Notes: generated by a model from the letters alone, not told the origin. 64,000 nt of DNA from Rhizomicrobium palustre (GCF_011761565.1 NZ_JAASRM010000001.1:1798139-1862138); one strand, 5' to 3'. Positions 17,194 to 26,558 are shown, numbered from the stretch's first letter. Made by a program: numbers and translations.

Positions 17194-17519
17194 GCAGCAA
17201 TACGTTCGCGCGGAGAGTGGCAATGCTCCCCAGGTACGGATTTTGACTTCGTCACGGATGTAGGCGCCAACGGAAGTTTGCGATTACGTACTATTGTATA
17301 GTCCTTCAATCTGTGTTTGATAAGCTGTCCTTGGGAATACTGTAATGGCAAGTCGCCGCAACCCGCGACTGCCAATCCTGGTGACTATGTCTAGCGGCGG
17401 TTCGTTCTGTACACGGATGAAATCCGTGCCGCTTGTTCCATAATGGTGCGCAGCGAATATGACGGGGCTGCGCTGCCGCCGATCATCACGCAAAATATCT
17501 CACCCTGAAGAGTATGGTT
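17194..17519. other. Intergenic stretch between PAS gene and LuxR-type gene
   Basis: 326 bp without a supportable gene. It contains the 17-bp palindrome listed at 17412-17428. It probably carries the promoter of the LuxR-type gene on the minus strand, but no convincing -10/-35 pair was seen. Confidence 0.4.
17412..17428. promoter_or_regulatory. 17-bp palindrome, candidate operator
   Basis: CACGGAT and ATCCGTG are perfect arms around GAA. It lies ~220 bp upstream of the LuxR-type gene and ~90 bp beyond the PAS gene stop. A half-like CACGGAT also occurs near 17255. It could be an operator for the adjacent LuxR-type regulator or a weak terminator of the PAS gene (no T-run). Confidence 0.35.
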
Positions 17520-18059
17520 CTAGTGCGGGGCTATCCGCATTCCCATAGGCTGCGCGATAGGTTGAGGAGGGTGCGCGGGGATATCGGTACCATGGATCAG
17601 CCGTTGAGACAGTATATGTCCCGAATAGGAGCGGCGTTGCGGGTTGGTGAAATGCGTGGCCCCGATAAATCGCACTGGCCCCTGATCGCGGAAGGTGAGC
17701 GGGGCGATGATGGTCTCGAGCGGGGCAAAGCCGAGGATCGAATGCTCCGCCCGCGTATGAAGATATAGCGCAGAGCCGATCTCCTGACAGCGCCGTAATA
17801 AGGCCAATACGTTCGGGCGTGACTGGTCATCAAAGCGATCTGTGAAAGCCGTTCCGCGCAACTCCCGTCCATATCGCTCACAAAGCATCGTTCCTGCGAG
17901 GCTATACGTGATACCGACCTCCCCCTGCACATCAAGAAGGAATACCACGGGCAAGATGGATTTAAGCGCCTTCGGCTCGATCGCGTCCCTCGACGGAATT
18001 GTGCCAACTCGGCACAGAGATCGCCAATATTCCAATAAGATCTTGCTCGCCTTCTCCAT
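17520..18059 (-). CDS. PAS-domain protein (PAS_5/PF07310-like)
   Basis: 179 residues consisting of one PAS-like domain. The segment IEPKALKSILPVVFLLDV followed by YSLAGTMLCERYGRELRG is typical of the alphaproteobacterial PAS_5 family, which occurs as stand-alone small proteins. There is no kinase, cyclase or DNA-binding output domain. It may sense a ligand and act through a partner such as the LuxR-type regulator downstream on the same strand. Complete from the ATG at 18059 (AAGG upstream). Confidence 0.75.
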   Translation of the reverse strand: MEKASKILLEYWRSLCRVGTIPSRDAIEPKALKSILPVVFLLDVQGEVGITYSLAGTMLCERYGRELRGTAFTDRFDDQSRPNVLALLRRCQEIGSALYLHTRAEHSILGFAPLETIIAPLTFRDQGPVRFIGATHFTNPQRRSYSGHILSQRLIHGTDIPAHPPQPIAQPMGMRIAPH

Positions 18060-18917
18060 TACGGAAAACCTTGTCTAGAGATGCTCGTGGGACGCCTGCT
18101 TAAAGCTATGTGGGTGCCAATCTTTCGAGGGCTGTGCCTTCCTCACTGAATCCTATTCGCCAAAAAGATCGAGACCTTCTAGAGTAGGGCGATTTCCCGC
18201 CATCAGGCGGAGCATTCATCGGGACAGCACCGACTATACGAATGCTTTGCGTATCAGCGTGATCCACGCGATGTCTTCCGGCCTTCCACCGTCACGACAA
18301 CGTAATATTTGCCAAGGTGGCAATAATCATGAAGGCTACGCTGAGCCTGCTGCATCGTCTGTCAGGTGTAAGACAGAGTTGAGAATATATTTGGCATGGG
18401 AAGAATTCCCTGTGAGCCCGCATTCATTCCGTAGACGGCTCAATTCATCCTGAACCGGATTGTACGGCTGGTTTGGCTTCTGGCCCAACTTTAGTGTTCT
18501 ACTTCTCGCGCTGCTGGAAAACGTTGCACCTGTTCGCCTAATGTTTGAACAACTGCCTATTTTGGCAATGCAATGTCGCCTAGCTTGCGCGCGGAGAGGC
18601 CAGTGCACGACGTTGTGGCTTGCCTAGTTCACTAATTTTTTTCGTCGCCAAGATGACATTGCGTTTTGCGCCAAAATCATCTTGTGGTTGTCGTGCCAGA
18701 AATAATTGCGGCGCAAAGTTTTCCTTCTCTCGCAGCGATTTTTGCTACTTGCGGAGTTTGGATGGGGCGATGAACCGTGTACGGACATCTGCCCATTTGG
18801 ATGAGCGGCAAGGCCATAGATTTGTCGGCTAGACGACGTTGTATCGCGTTTTCCATTTTGACTTAAATCAGAGTTTGTCTATTTGAAGAGACTGCGGGGA
18901 AACCTAGGGGCCAAACT
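18060..18917. other. Long AT-richer intergenic region before the polysaccharide locus
   Basis: About 860 bp. Small open frames in both directions have no ribosome site or recognisable sequence. It includes the inverted repeat at 18649-18684 and a weak promoter-like pair TTGACT (18858) and TATTTG (18880), 16 bp apart, just upstream of the Crp-like gene. It may hold decayed sequence or an unrecognised small RNA. Confidence 0.4.
18649..18684. promoter_or_regulatory. Inverted repeat upstream of the Crp-like regulator
   Basis: CAAGATGA (18649-18656) and TCATCTTG (18677-18684) are perfect 8-bp inverted arms separated by 20 bp. It is about 230 bp before the Crp-like gene and could be a regulatory site or a structured RNA element. 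Function unknown. Confidence 0.3.
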
Positions 18918-19709
18918 TTGTCTCGTAATTTGCTAAGTATCCTGGAGTTGCCGCAAAACCAGCGTCTGTTATCGAGCTTTTATCGTGTTAAAATTCCTAG
19001 CGGCTCGTCTTTAAGCAAAGCGCATACTGTTGAGCCTGTCGTTGCTATTCTTATTTCGGGACAGATTCGCGCGTATTTGAGCGTTGAAGGCCAAGAACTC
19101 ACGATTTTCCGCGCTGTTGAGCGGGGAGAACTGGTTCATCTCAGCGCCGATCTAATCTTGCGCGCCCGGCGCAGCTCCGAACTACTCCTTATGCCGCGCG
19201 AAGCTTTTTTGAAGCTGATGGCGACAGATCCTGATTTCTTCTGGTCGGCCTATCCATGGCTTGAGGCGCGCTTGGCGCAAGCTTTACGCATTATTGTGGA
19301 TATTCGGTTCCTGGATGTCAGGACGCGCGTGATCCGCTTCATCATTGATCTGTGTACCGAGCGCGGAACGAAAGTCTTGGACGGCACATCGATTCCCTTC
19401 GATTTCAAGATCGAGGACGTAGCGAGTATTATTGGCTCTTCCCGCCAATCGGCATCGCAGGTGCTCAATGAACTCATCCGTGAGCGCTTGTTGCGGCGTG
19501 TTTCGCGTACGCAGCTCATTGTGCCGGACGTTGACAAACTGGCGTCACAGTTAACGAGCATAAAGATAGCACGTCACAAACCCGCGACAGGCGGGAGTGA
19601 AAGAGGTGGGCGCTTGACGGTTGGGTGTGGGACAACTGCGCATTCGCCAAGCTCGTCGCACGGATTGCGCCGAGAACCGCGGGGCAAGAGCGCAAGACCA
19701 CAAGTCTAA
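18918..19709 (+). CDS. Crp/Fnr-family transcription regulator, TTG start
   Basis: 263 residues. A cNMP-binding-like beta-roll (about 20-110) is present, but the usual GEFFGE/RxA cyclic-nucleotide signature is not seen, so the ligand is unclear. The central helix leads to a winged HTH (IEDVASIIGSSRQSASQVLN at ~168-187). A ~50-residue Arg/Gly/Ser-rich tail follows the wing and is unusual. There are no Fnr-type Cys clusters. TTG at 18918 follows AGGGG at seven bases. It opens the polysaccharide locus and is a natural candidate regulator for it. Confidence 0.85.
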   Translation: MSRNLLSILELPQNQRLLSSFYRVKIPSGSSLSKAHTVEPVVAILISGQIRAYLSVEGQELTIFRAVERGELVHLSADLILRARRSSELLLMPREAFLKLMATDPDFFWSAYPWLEARLAQALRIIVDIRFLDVRTRVIRFIIDLCTERGTKVLDGTSIPFDFKIEDVASIIGSSRQSASQVLNELIRERLLRRVSRTQLIVPDVDKLASQLTSIKIARHKPATGGSERGGRLTVGCGTTAHSPSSSHGLRREPRGKSARPQV

Positions 19710-19917
19710 GCGGGATCTCTAGTGGGGGCATGAGCCCCTATCTCGCGGTGCTTTGTATTATCTGCCTATCGATGGTTTAGGTAAGCGTAGTCATCACCTT
19801 ATACATGATTGGTCTTGGGAAATATCCGCAGACGATGTTGTCTTCTGTATCGCATGCGATACGCGGTTGATGTGATCGGGATCCCTGGTGCGCCACACTG
19901 GCGAATTAGAGAGTTAA

Positions 19918-20715
19918 ATGCGGGCGGTGAACGGCGACGAACCTCAACGCAAAGACTGGATTACCCGGCTATTTGGTGCTCCTGCGTTGCGCGCCAGGGT
20001 TCCAGACAGCACAGTTGTTTACGCTATCGGGGACGTCCACGGACGTTTCGACCTATTATACCAACTTCTGCTCAAGATTTTCGCGATGCCCAAGGCGGAA
20101 CGCAATGTTCTGATCTTTCTGGGTGATTATATTGATCGTGGTCCATCCTCTCGTGAGGTGATTGAACTTCTCCTCCGTCTTAAGGTGCCGGGCTGGGAAA
20201 TCATCCCGCTGGCGGGCAATCACGAAATCTCGCTGCTCGAGTTTCTGCAGAATCCGGCCATCTATCCCGCATGGAAGACGTATGGCGCAGACCTCACGCT
20301 GCTCAGCTATGGTGTCCGCCCGCCCGTACTATCAAATGACATCGCGCAGGTGCATGCCGAGTTTGTGGCGAAGTTTCCCAAGGGGCATGCAGAGTTTTTA
20401 TCGAGTCTGCAGCATGCACATACTGAGGGGGACTATTTCTTTGTCCATGCTGGCGTGCGTCCGGGCGTGGCGCTGGAAAAGCAAAGCTCTGAAGATTTGC
20501 TTTGGATTCGTGAAGAGTTCTTGGCCTGCGAGCGGAGTTTTGGAAAAGTGATTGTGCACGGGCACACGCCCTGCGAAGCGCCGGTTGTACTTCCCAATCG
20601 CATCGGCATTGATACGGGCGCTTATGCAAGCAATCGGCTCACAGCCATCAAACTGTATGCTGATAAATTGTCGTTTTTGTCGGCTGACGACAATAATTCC
20701 ACGCCCGCCGCCTAG
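19918..20715 (+). CDS. PPP-type metallophosphoesterase (Ser/Thr phosphatase-like)
   Basis: 265 residues with the full metallophosphoesterase motif set: GDVHG at 38-42, GDYIDRG at 69-75, GNHE at 100-103, a later FFVHAG and HGHT at 214-217. These bind two metal ions and define the bacterial PrpA-like phosphatases, close to diadenosine tetraphosphatase ApaH. It lies just before the export gene. A role in dephosphorylating locus components such as the tyrosine autokinase is possible but only inferred from position. Confidence 0.87.
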   Translation: MRAVNGDEPQRKDWITRLFGAPALRARVPDSTVVYAIGDVHGRFDLLYQLLLKIFAMPKAERNVLIFLGDYIDRGPSSREVIELLLRLKVPGWEIIPLAGNHEISLLEFLQNPAIYPAWKTYGADLTLLSYGVRPPVLSNDIAQVHAEFVAKFPKGHAEFLSSLQHAHTEGDYFFVHAGVRPGVALEKQSSEDLLWIREEFLACERSFGKVIVHGHTPCEAPVVLPNRIGIDTGAYASNRLTAIKLYADKLSFLSADDNNSTPAA

Positions 20716-20774
20716 GATTATTGGTAAAGATCGCGCGAAGAGCCAGATGAAAGTATCTCTTGGTGCGGGATAGC

Positions 20775-21422
20775 ATGTCGTCGGTATTTGCCTTGCTTTG
20801 GCGCGTGGTCTTTTGCTTTGCTCTGGCGTCCGCCGTTTTTATGGCGTCGTCAGATGTTGCTTTCTGTCAGGATCTGCCTGGTCCTAGTACGGCCATGCGA
20901 CAACCTGCGGCTCAGGCACAACCGGCTCCAAATGCTTTCAGCGCTGCGGCGCCTATTGTTGACGAACATTACCGTCTTGGCACTGGCGACAAGCTCAAGG
21001 TCACTGTCTATGGCGAGGACGACCTCAGTGGAGAATTCCTCGTGGACGGCTCCGGCCAGGTTCAGCTTCCGCTGATTGGTCAAGTGCGTGCAGCTTCGCT
21101 AACGATCCATGAGTTCGTCAACGAAGTCGCCGGGGCCCTCAAGGGTGGTTATCTGAACGACCCCAAGATTAATGTTGAGGTTCTCAACTATCGCCCATTC
21201 TATATCATCGGCGAGATCAATAAGCCGGGTGAGTATCCTTACGAAAACGGTTTGAATGTGCTCGGTGCGATCGCTCTGGCAGGTGGCTACACCTATCGGG
21301 CCAACGATAAGGACATCTATGTCCGTCGGGCTGGAACCGATCAGGAAGTCGTTCTGAAGGCGAGCACCGCAACCCGCGTTTATCCGGGTGATATCATTCG
21401 TGTTGCTGAGCGCTTGTTCTAG
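20775..21422 (+). CDS. Wza-like outer-membrane polysaccharide export protein
   Basis: About 215 residues from the ATG at 20775; an upstream in-frame TTG at 20760 is less likely. A signal peptide (SSVFALLWRVVFCFALASAV) precedes a polysaccharide-export domain (YRLGTGDKLKVTVYGEDDLS) and one SLBB-type domain (FYIIGEINKPGEYPYENGLN). No lipobox is clear, unlike classical Wza. Short single-SLBB exporters of this kind are common in alphaproteobacteria. It forms the outer-membrane channel together with the kinase/copolymerase encoded at 23,684. Confidence 0.9.
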   Translation: MSSVFALLWRVVFCFALASAVFMASSDVAFCQDLPGPSTAMRQPAAQAQPAPNAFSAAAPIVDEHYRLGTGDKLKVTVYGEDDLSGEFLVDGSGQVQLPLIGQVRAASLTIHEFVNEVAGALKGGYLNDPKINVEVLNYRPFYIIGEINKPGEYPYENGLNVLGAIALAGGYTYRANDKDIYVRRAGTDQEVVLKASTATRVYPGDIIRVAERLF

Positions 21423-21688
21423 CCGTTCGGTTTTCTTTCATCGGCTTGGCGCAGTGGTATGCAGTGCATATCTAAGCGACTTCGCATGAATGCTTGCTTG
21501 TTTTGCTGTGCATTCGCTGTGCACGCTTGGCATAAAACTGAGCAGTTATCTTTATAGAAATTTCATATGTCGCCTTGGCGATGTTTCTTCGAATTGCGGG
21601 TACATCAGAGAGAGCTGCGCTGTTATGTAGTTAATGGGCTCGCGTTTCGCTTTCTGTGGTAGGCGCGATACGATCTGGAGTAACAGCG

Positions 21689-22315
21689 ATGCGTCAAACA
21701 AAACGGAATAAAGCGGTCGCAGTTTTTTCTGCCGGTCTACTGACCGCCGCCGTAGTGGCCTTGCCGGCAACGGCACAAGCGGTGTTCGGAGCCGCGCAGA
21801 TTGCAGCCGTGCAATCGCTGCTGCGCAATGCGCTCAAGCTCGCAAAGACGGAAGATGAGCAGCAGCTTGCCATTGCCGCTGCGCACCGCGAAGCGATTTC
21901 TATCTATGGCCATGAAGCGTCAAGAGCCATTACTTCGGCAATCATCAGCACGGCCGAGAGGGATCAGGTCGGAGAGTGCACGATCGGGCGTGGCCTTGGG
22001 TCGGCCGCGGCGAATGTTGCGCTGACGCGCCCGGCGGTTGCCGGTGAAATTGCGTCCTCTCTGGCTAATGAAGGTAAAGGGTTGGAGCGAAACTGCTTCC
22101 AGCAGAAGGTTCGCGAGCAGGGCTTGGTGGAACTCGCAGAAGTCGCGGCCCAGCCACCCGGCGTGACCGGCAGCACCGGTACAACGGGGGCGACTGGGGG
22201 AATTGGCGGTAGCGGCGGCCGCGGTGGTGCGATCGGTGGCATTGGTGGGGGCTTCTCCGGCGGCGGCACGTCCGGTGGTGGTGGCTGCCTCAACCCGTCC
22301 TGCACCAAGCTCTAA
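21689..22315 (+). CDS. Secreted protein with Gly-rich C-terminus, unknown function
   Basis: 208 residues from the ATG at 21689 (GGAG ten bases upstream). Signal peptide MRQTKRNKAVAVFSAGLLTA, then an Ala-rich helical region, then from about residue 155 a Gly/Ser/Thr tract made of short GGxGG-like repeats, ending GGCLNPSCTKL. There are several Cys, including two near the C-terminus. I recognise no family. Its place between the exporter and the outer-membrane barrel suggests an envelope or matrix protein tied to the polymer. No membrane anchor is visible. Confidence 0.65.
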   Translation: MRQTKRNKAVAVFSAGLLTAAVVALPATAQAVFGAAQIAAVQSLLRNALKLAKTEDEQQLAIAAAHREAISIYGHEASRAITSAIISTAERDQVGECTIGRGLGSAAANVALTRPAVAGEIASSLANEGKGLERNCFQQKVREQGLVELAEVAAQPPGVTGSTGTTGATGGIGGSGGRGGAIGGIGGGFSGGGTSGGGGCLNPSCTKL

Positions 22316-22357
22316 GCTTATAATCGAAACGGATAGATGAGGCGAGTGGGATTTCGG

Positions 22358-23635
22358 ATGAAGTTGGTGGGGCTGAATATTTCGGGCAGCATCGTGGCTT
22401 GCCTTCTCGCTTGTGCGTCTTACGCAAACGCTGCGGCTCCTGATTACGTTGATCTGACGGCGCAAGATGTTGGTGTGATGGAGCGAGCGCGGCCTGCTTA
22501 TGATGCCAAGGGCATCCCGATGGGTGGCTTCCGGCTTTTCCCCAATCTCGATACCAAGTCATCTTACGACGACAACGTTTTTAAAACCTCTTCGCCAGTT
22601 TCGGACTGGTTCTTCACGATCTCTCCGACTCTCCGCCTGCAATCGCAGTGGGGGCGTCATTTCCTAGAGGTCTATGGCGGCTCGAATGTCTATCAATACG
22701 CGACCCAGACGGGCCAAAATTTGGCCGACTGGCGCGTAGGTACGGACGGGCGTGTTGATATCTCGCGCGCCGCCAATGTGAGCATGAATACCTATTACGA
22801 GCATCAGCACGAATTGTGGTCCGCGCCGAACTCCACGGGCTTTCAGGCCGCGCCGAACCAGTACTTCCACGCCCATGCTGAAACTGTTGCGGATTATCAG
22901 CCGAATAGGTTGGGTTTTGGCGCTGGCTTTGCATTCGATAACTACAATTGGCAGACCACGCCGATGATCGGTGGCGGCAAGCTCTTCAATGAGGACCGCA
23001 ATCAGGATGCCTATCACGCCTATGCAAAAGTCTATTACGATTTCTCGCCGGGCTATTCTGGGTATCTGAAGGCTAGCTATGACGAGCGCGATTATGCCAA
23101 TCTCTTCGATCGCACTGGCTCGGACCGTTCTTCGCATGGCTATCGCCTCGATGGCGGTGTGAACGTCAAAATCTCGCATCTGGTGTCGGGCGAGGTGTTC
23201 GTCGGGTATCTGCAGCAGAACTACGCCCAGCATATCGGCGTGCCGCTGAAGGACATCAGCGGGTTCGATTACGGTTTGCAGCTTGATTGGTATCTATCAC
23301 CCAATTTGACCATGCATGTCAGCGGTGAGCGCACCCTGGAAGATGTGGTCCTTGCCGGCATTTCCTCCGCAGATAACCGACGTGTGGCTATGGGCCTGGA
23401 TTACGAATTCCGCCCGAATATCATTCTGCAGCTCGGCGGGGTGTACAACAACGTTGCCTATGCCGGTTCTAATCGAACCGATGAAGTCCCCGGTGTGAAT
23501 GTCGGCATCAAATACCTCATCAATCGTTATGCCAGCCTCAACTTTGCATACGATTATGGCAGCCGGTCATCGAATCTCGGCGCGTTCAACTACCATGATA
23601 ACACCGCGAGTGTTGGCCTCTCTCTGCATATCTGA
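22358..23635 (+). CDS. Outer-membrane beta-barrel protein of the polysaccharide locus
   Basis: 425 residues from the ATG at 22358 (GGGA six bases upstream); an ATG at 22337 in frame is possible. After a signal peptide (KLVGLNISGSIVACLLACAS) the protein shows alternating aromatic/polar beta-strands to the end, terminating in the typical ASVGLSLHI C-terminal strand. It resembles the BBP2_2 (PF10082) porin-like family, often found in exopolysaccharide clusters. It may be a secretion porin or anchor. Function in the locus is inferred. Confidence 0.78.
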   Translation: MKLVGLNISGSIVACLLACASYANAAAPDYVDLTAQDVGVMERARPAYDAKGIPMGGFRLFPNLDTKSSYDDNVFKTSSPVSDWFFTISPTLRLQSQWGRHFLEVYGGSNVYQYATQTGQNLADWRVGTDGRVDISRAANVSMNTYYEHQHELWSAPNSTGFQAAPNQYFHAHAETVADYQPNRLGFGAGFAFDNYNWQTTPMIGGGKLFNEDRNQDAYHAYAKVYYDFSPGYSGYLKASYDERDYANLFDRTGSDRSSHGYRLDGGVNVKISHLVSGEVFVGYLQQNYAQHIGVPLKDISGFDYGLQLDWYLSPNLTMHVSGERTLEDVVLAGISSADNRRVAMGLDYEFRPNIILQLGGVYNNVAYAGSNRTDEVPGVNVGIKYLINRYASLNFAYDYGSRSSNLGAFNYHDNTASVGLSLHI

Positions 23636-23683
23636 CGTTGTTATTCCTGGCGGTAAGTGCCGTCGATCACAGCAGTTTGAGTC

Positions 23684-25918
23684 ATGAACATCCAGACGTC
23701 ATTTGCAGCCACGAACGTGGCCGGTGCACCGCTGCCTTCCGAACCCCGCGAGACGGGAAGTGGGGGGCCAAACCTCCACGATCTCCTGCGCATCGTTCGG
23801 GTGCGCAGAAAGATTATCCTGGGGACGGCTGCCATTGTCGTCGCACTGGTTACTGTGGCGGTGATGGAGATGACGCCGCTCTATACTGCGACGGCTGTTG
23901 TCATGCTGGACCAGCGCAAGCACAATCTCGAAGACAGTGTCGCGCTGTTCTCTGGTCTGCCGGCTGATCAGTCCACCATACAGAACCAGATTCAGATTCT
24001 GACGTCACTGGAACTCGGCGGGCGCGTAGTCGACAAGGAAAAGCTGCGCGACGACCCGGAGTTTAATCCCGCCCGTGGCGCGTTGCCGTCCTTCTTATCA
24101 ACCCTCAATCCCGCGCATTGGTTCGGGATGCGCAAGACAGAAGCGGACGCCCAACAGCTTGATGCCGAGCGATCTGCGGTTATCCATCGTTTCCTGGATC
24201 GTGTTTCGGTATCGCAGATCGGCCTTTCCACGGCCATGAACGTCTCGTTCCGCTCGGATAACCCGCGCAAAGCCGCGCGTCTCGCCGCCGCCATCGCCAA
24301 TGCTTATGTGGAAGATCAGCTAGAGGCGAAATTCCAGGCCACGCAAAAAGCGACGCAGTGGCTATCGGGGCGCATTTCCAACCTCTCCAAGGAAGCCCAG
24401 CTCGCGGACGCAGCGGTTCAGCAATATAAGGCCGAGCATAATATCACTACCACCGCCAATGGTGTTTCCGTGGTCGATCAGCAGATCGCCGATATCAACG
24501 GCAAGCTGGTGGCGGCGCGAACGGAAATGGCGGAATTGCAGGCTAATTACGATCGTCTGCTGGCGCTTGCAAAAAACGGCAAGGCTTCTGACTCCGCCCA
24601 AGTTCTTGCTTCGCCGTTGATCGCAAATTTGCGTGCGCAGGAAACCCAGTTGACAAGCCAGATGGCCAATCTGGCCTCCAAATATGGCCCGCGCCACCCA
24701 AAGATGCTGGATCTCGAAGCGCAGCGCCAAACGCTGAGCGATAAGATCAACGAGGAAATTCAGCGCTTCGTATCTTCCGCGAAAAACGACGTTGATGTTG
24801 CGTCGTCTCACGTCGCCTCGCTCGAAGCCTCGCTCCGCCAAGCTGAGGCGCAGGGAGCTGGCCAGAACCAAGCCAATGTTCAGCTCACCGCCCTGCAATC
24901 GGCTGCGACTTCGGCGCGTGCGATGTATGAGGCATTCCTTGGGCGTTTGAACCAGACCCAGGGACAGGAAGGCATTCAAACGCCGGATGCACGCATCATT
25001 TCCAATCCGGAAGTGCCTGGAGCCCCGAGCTCTCCCAAAAAAGAACTGGCGATTGGCCTTTCGATTCCGGCCGGTCTGGTGCTCGGCTTTATCCTGGCCC
25101 TTATCATCGAACGGCTTGATATCGGTTTCCGCACCACGGCTGAGCTGGAAAGGTTGATGGGGGTGCCGGTACTCGCAACGGTGCCTGAAGTGGAACTGCT
25201 CACTGAAGGCGAGACTCCAGTGAAAGCTGCCGATCTCATCAGCACTAAGCCATTGTCGGCTTTTGCGGAGGCGGTGCGAGGCCTGCAGCTTGGTCTTAGC
25301 CTCTCCAATGTGGATGATTCGCCAAAGGTCATTCTGGTTTCGTCATCTGTACCCGGGGAAGGCAAGACAACTATCTCCCTGAGTTTGGCGAGAAGTGCGG
25401 CACGTGGCGGTCTGACAGCGGTGATCGTTGATGGCGATTTGCGCCGCCCTACGGTCGCAAAGGCTGTCGGGTTGACCGATATCCAGAACGGGATTGTCGA
25501 GACCTTGGCAGGCAAAGCGTCACTCACGGATTGCTTGTATAAAGATCCTCTCTCCAACGCTCTTGTGCTGCCTTGCTCGTCCATCCCGGCCAGCCCAACC
25601 GACGTCTTGTCCTCCAAGGCGATGCAAGGACTGGTTGCCCGGCTACGTGATGCTTTCGATCTCGTCATCATAGATACCGCGCCGCTCCTGCCGGTGAATG
25701 ATGCGCGTATCCTGGGGCCGCTTGCGGACACCTGCTTGCTGGTCGTCCGGTGGGAGAAGACGCCGCGTGAAGCTGCTCTCAATGCTATGCGCCTGATTTC
25801 CGACACGCACACGCCGGTGGCAGGCATCGCGCTTGCCCGTGCAGATAACGAGCGGTTCCGCTATTACAGCTATGGCTATCAGAACTACTACAGCTACAGC
25901 AAATATTACTCTGGCTAA
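23684..25918 (+). CDS. Wzc/ExoP-type polysaccharide copolymerase and tyrosine autokinase
   Basis: 744 residues joining a Wzz domain (about 30-120, TM1 near 45-65), a long periplasmic coiled coil (about 210-430), TM2 near 455-478 and a cytoplasmic BY-kinase. Walker A is SSVPGEGKTT (~res 552-562), Walker A' VIVDGDLRRP (~580) and Walker B LVIIDTAP (~660). The last 20 residues are a Tyr cluster (nine Tyr), the autophosphorylation tail that controls chain length and export. It works with the Wza-like exporter and the polymerase. The tail-coding DNA overlaps the next gene. Confidence 0.93.
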   Translation: MNIQTSFAATNVAGAPLPSEPRETGSGGPNLHDLLRIVRVRRKIILGTAAIVVALVTVAVMEMTPLYTATAVVMLDQRKHNLEDSVALFSGLPADQSTIQNQIQILTSLELGGRVVDKEKLRDDPEFNPARGALPSFLSTLNPAHWFGMRKTEADAQQLDAERSAVIHRFLDRVSVSQIGLSTAMNVSFRSDNPRKAARLAAAIANAYVEDQLEAKFQATQKATQWLSGRISNLSKEAQLADAAVQQYKAEHNITTTANGVSVVDQQIADINGKLVAARTEMAELQANYDRLLALAKNGKASDSAQVLASPLIANLRAQETQLTSQMANLASKYGPRHPKMLDLEAQRQTLSDKINEEIQRFVSSAKNDVDVASSHVASLEASLRQAEAQGAGQNQANVQLTALQSAATSARAMYEAFLGRLNQTQGQEGIQTPDARIISNPEVPGAPSSPKKELAIGLSIPAGLVLGFILALIIERLDIGFRTTAELERLMGVPVLATVPEVELLTEGETPVKAADLISTKPLSAFAEAVRGLQLGLSLSNVDDSPKVILVSSSVPGEGKTTISLSLARSAARGGLTAVIVDGDLRRPTVAKAVGLTDIQNGIVETLAGKASLTDCLYKDPLSNALVLPCSSIPASPTDVLSSKAMQGLVARLRDAFDLVIIDTAPLLPVNDARILGPLADTCLLVVRWEKTPREAALNAMRLISDTHTPVAGIALARADNERFRYYSYGYQNYYSYSKYYSG

Positions 25919-26558
25919 TATAGGCACCAGCCTGTTGCTGTTGGCCGCAGTACTTTTGCTTGCGGCCTGTGGAGTTGTGCATTGGCGGAATGGCGTCGCG
26001 AATGACGGCGCTATTCCCGTGCCGGTCTATATGGTTTCGCAGCGGCCAATGCCGTCATTGGCCTACCGCCATGCCATTGATGCGCTGTCCGCTGCCAATC
26101 CGAAGGACGGGATCGCGGCGATCGCGGCAGCGGAAGCTGCCTTGCGCGCGGGATTGCCGCGTGGCGAGGTGATTTCGAGAGTACGCAAGGGTCTTACCGC
26201 TGAGCCGGCTTCCGCACGTGGCTGGCTTGTTTTGGCGGAGGCCCTCACACCAACCAATAAGCGCATGGCGGCGGAAGCTCTCTCGCAATCTCTTATGCTT
26301 GCGCCACATGAATTCTGGCTGGCTGGACCACAAAGCGTCGATGCTGCCGCGTTATGGCCTGATCTTGATGGCGACACACAGCAAGCCGCGTTGCGAAATG
26401 CCCGCCAGCTTTGGGATTATCCGCCTTTGCGTGAACACTTTTTTGCAGTCGCTGATACGCCTGGCGCGGCGTCGGTTCTCAACCGGGCGTTTTCCGCCGA
26501 CGAAATCCGATACATAAACCGGTGGGGTCTTCTTCACGAAATGGGCCGGGCTCCATGA
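25872..26558 (+). CDS. Membrane- or lipid-anchored protein of unknown function
   Basis: About 228 residues if it starts at the ATG at 25872, which lies inside the Tyr-tail of the kinase gene (47-nt overlap in another frame). A hydrophobic stretch (GTSLLLLAAVLLLAACG) could be a signal anchor or a lipoprotein signal (LAAC). The rest is Ala-rich and helical, weakly TPR-like, with ALRAGLPRGEVISRVRKGL and later a LFE-type helix. Start choice is uncertain; a TTG near 25932 is possible. It overlaps the polymerase gene by 4 nt (ATGA). Confidence 0.6.
   Translation: MAIRTTTATANITLANIGTSLLLLAAVLLLAACGVVHWRNGVANDGAIPVPVYMVSQRPMPSLAYRHAIDALSAANPKDGIAAIAAAEAALRAGLPRGEVISRVRKGLTAEPASARGWLVLAEALTPTNKRMAAEALSQSLMLAPHEFWLAGPQSVDAAALWPDLDGDTQQAALRNARQLWDYPPLREHFFAVADTPGAASVLNRAFSADEIRYINRWGLLHEMGRAP

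Noticed and set aside
18336-18608. 90-codon minus-strand frame in the long intergenic region
   Set aside because: No ribosome site, no recognisable sequence, codon use not coding-like.
22140-22310. Tandem GGC/GGT-rich DNA as a CRISPR or minisatellite array
   Set aside because: It is in-frame coding for the Gly-rich tract and has no regular spacer structure. No CRISPR array was seen anywhere in the window.
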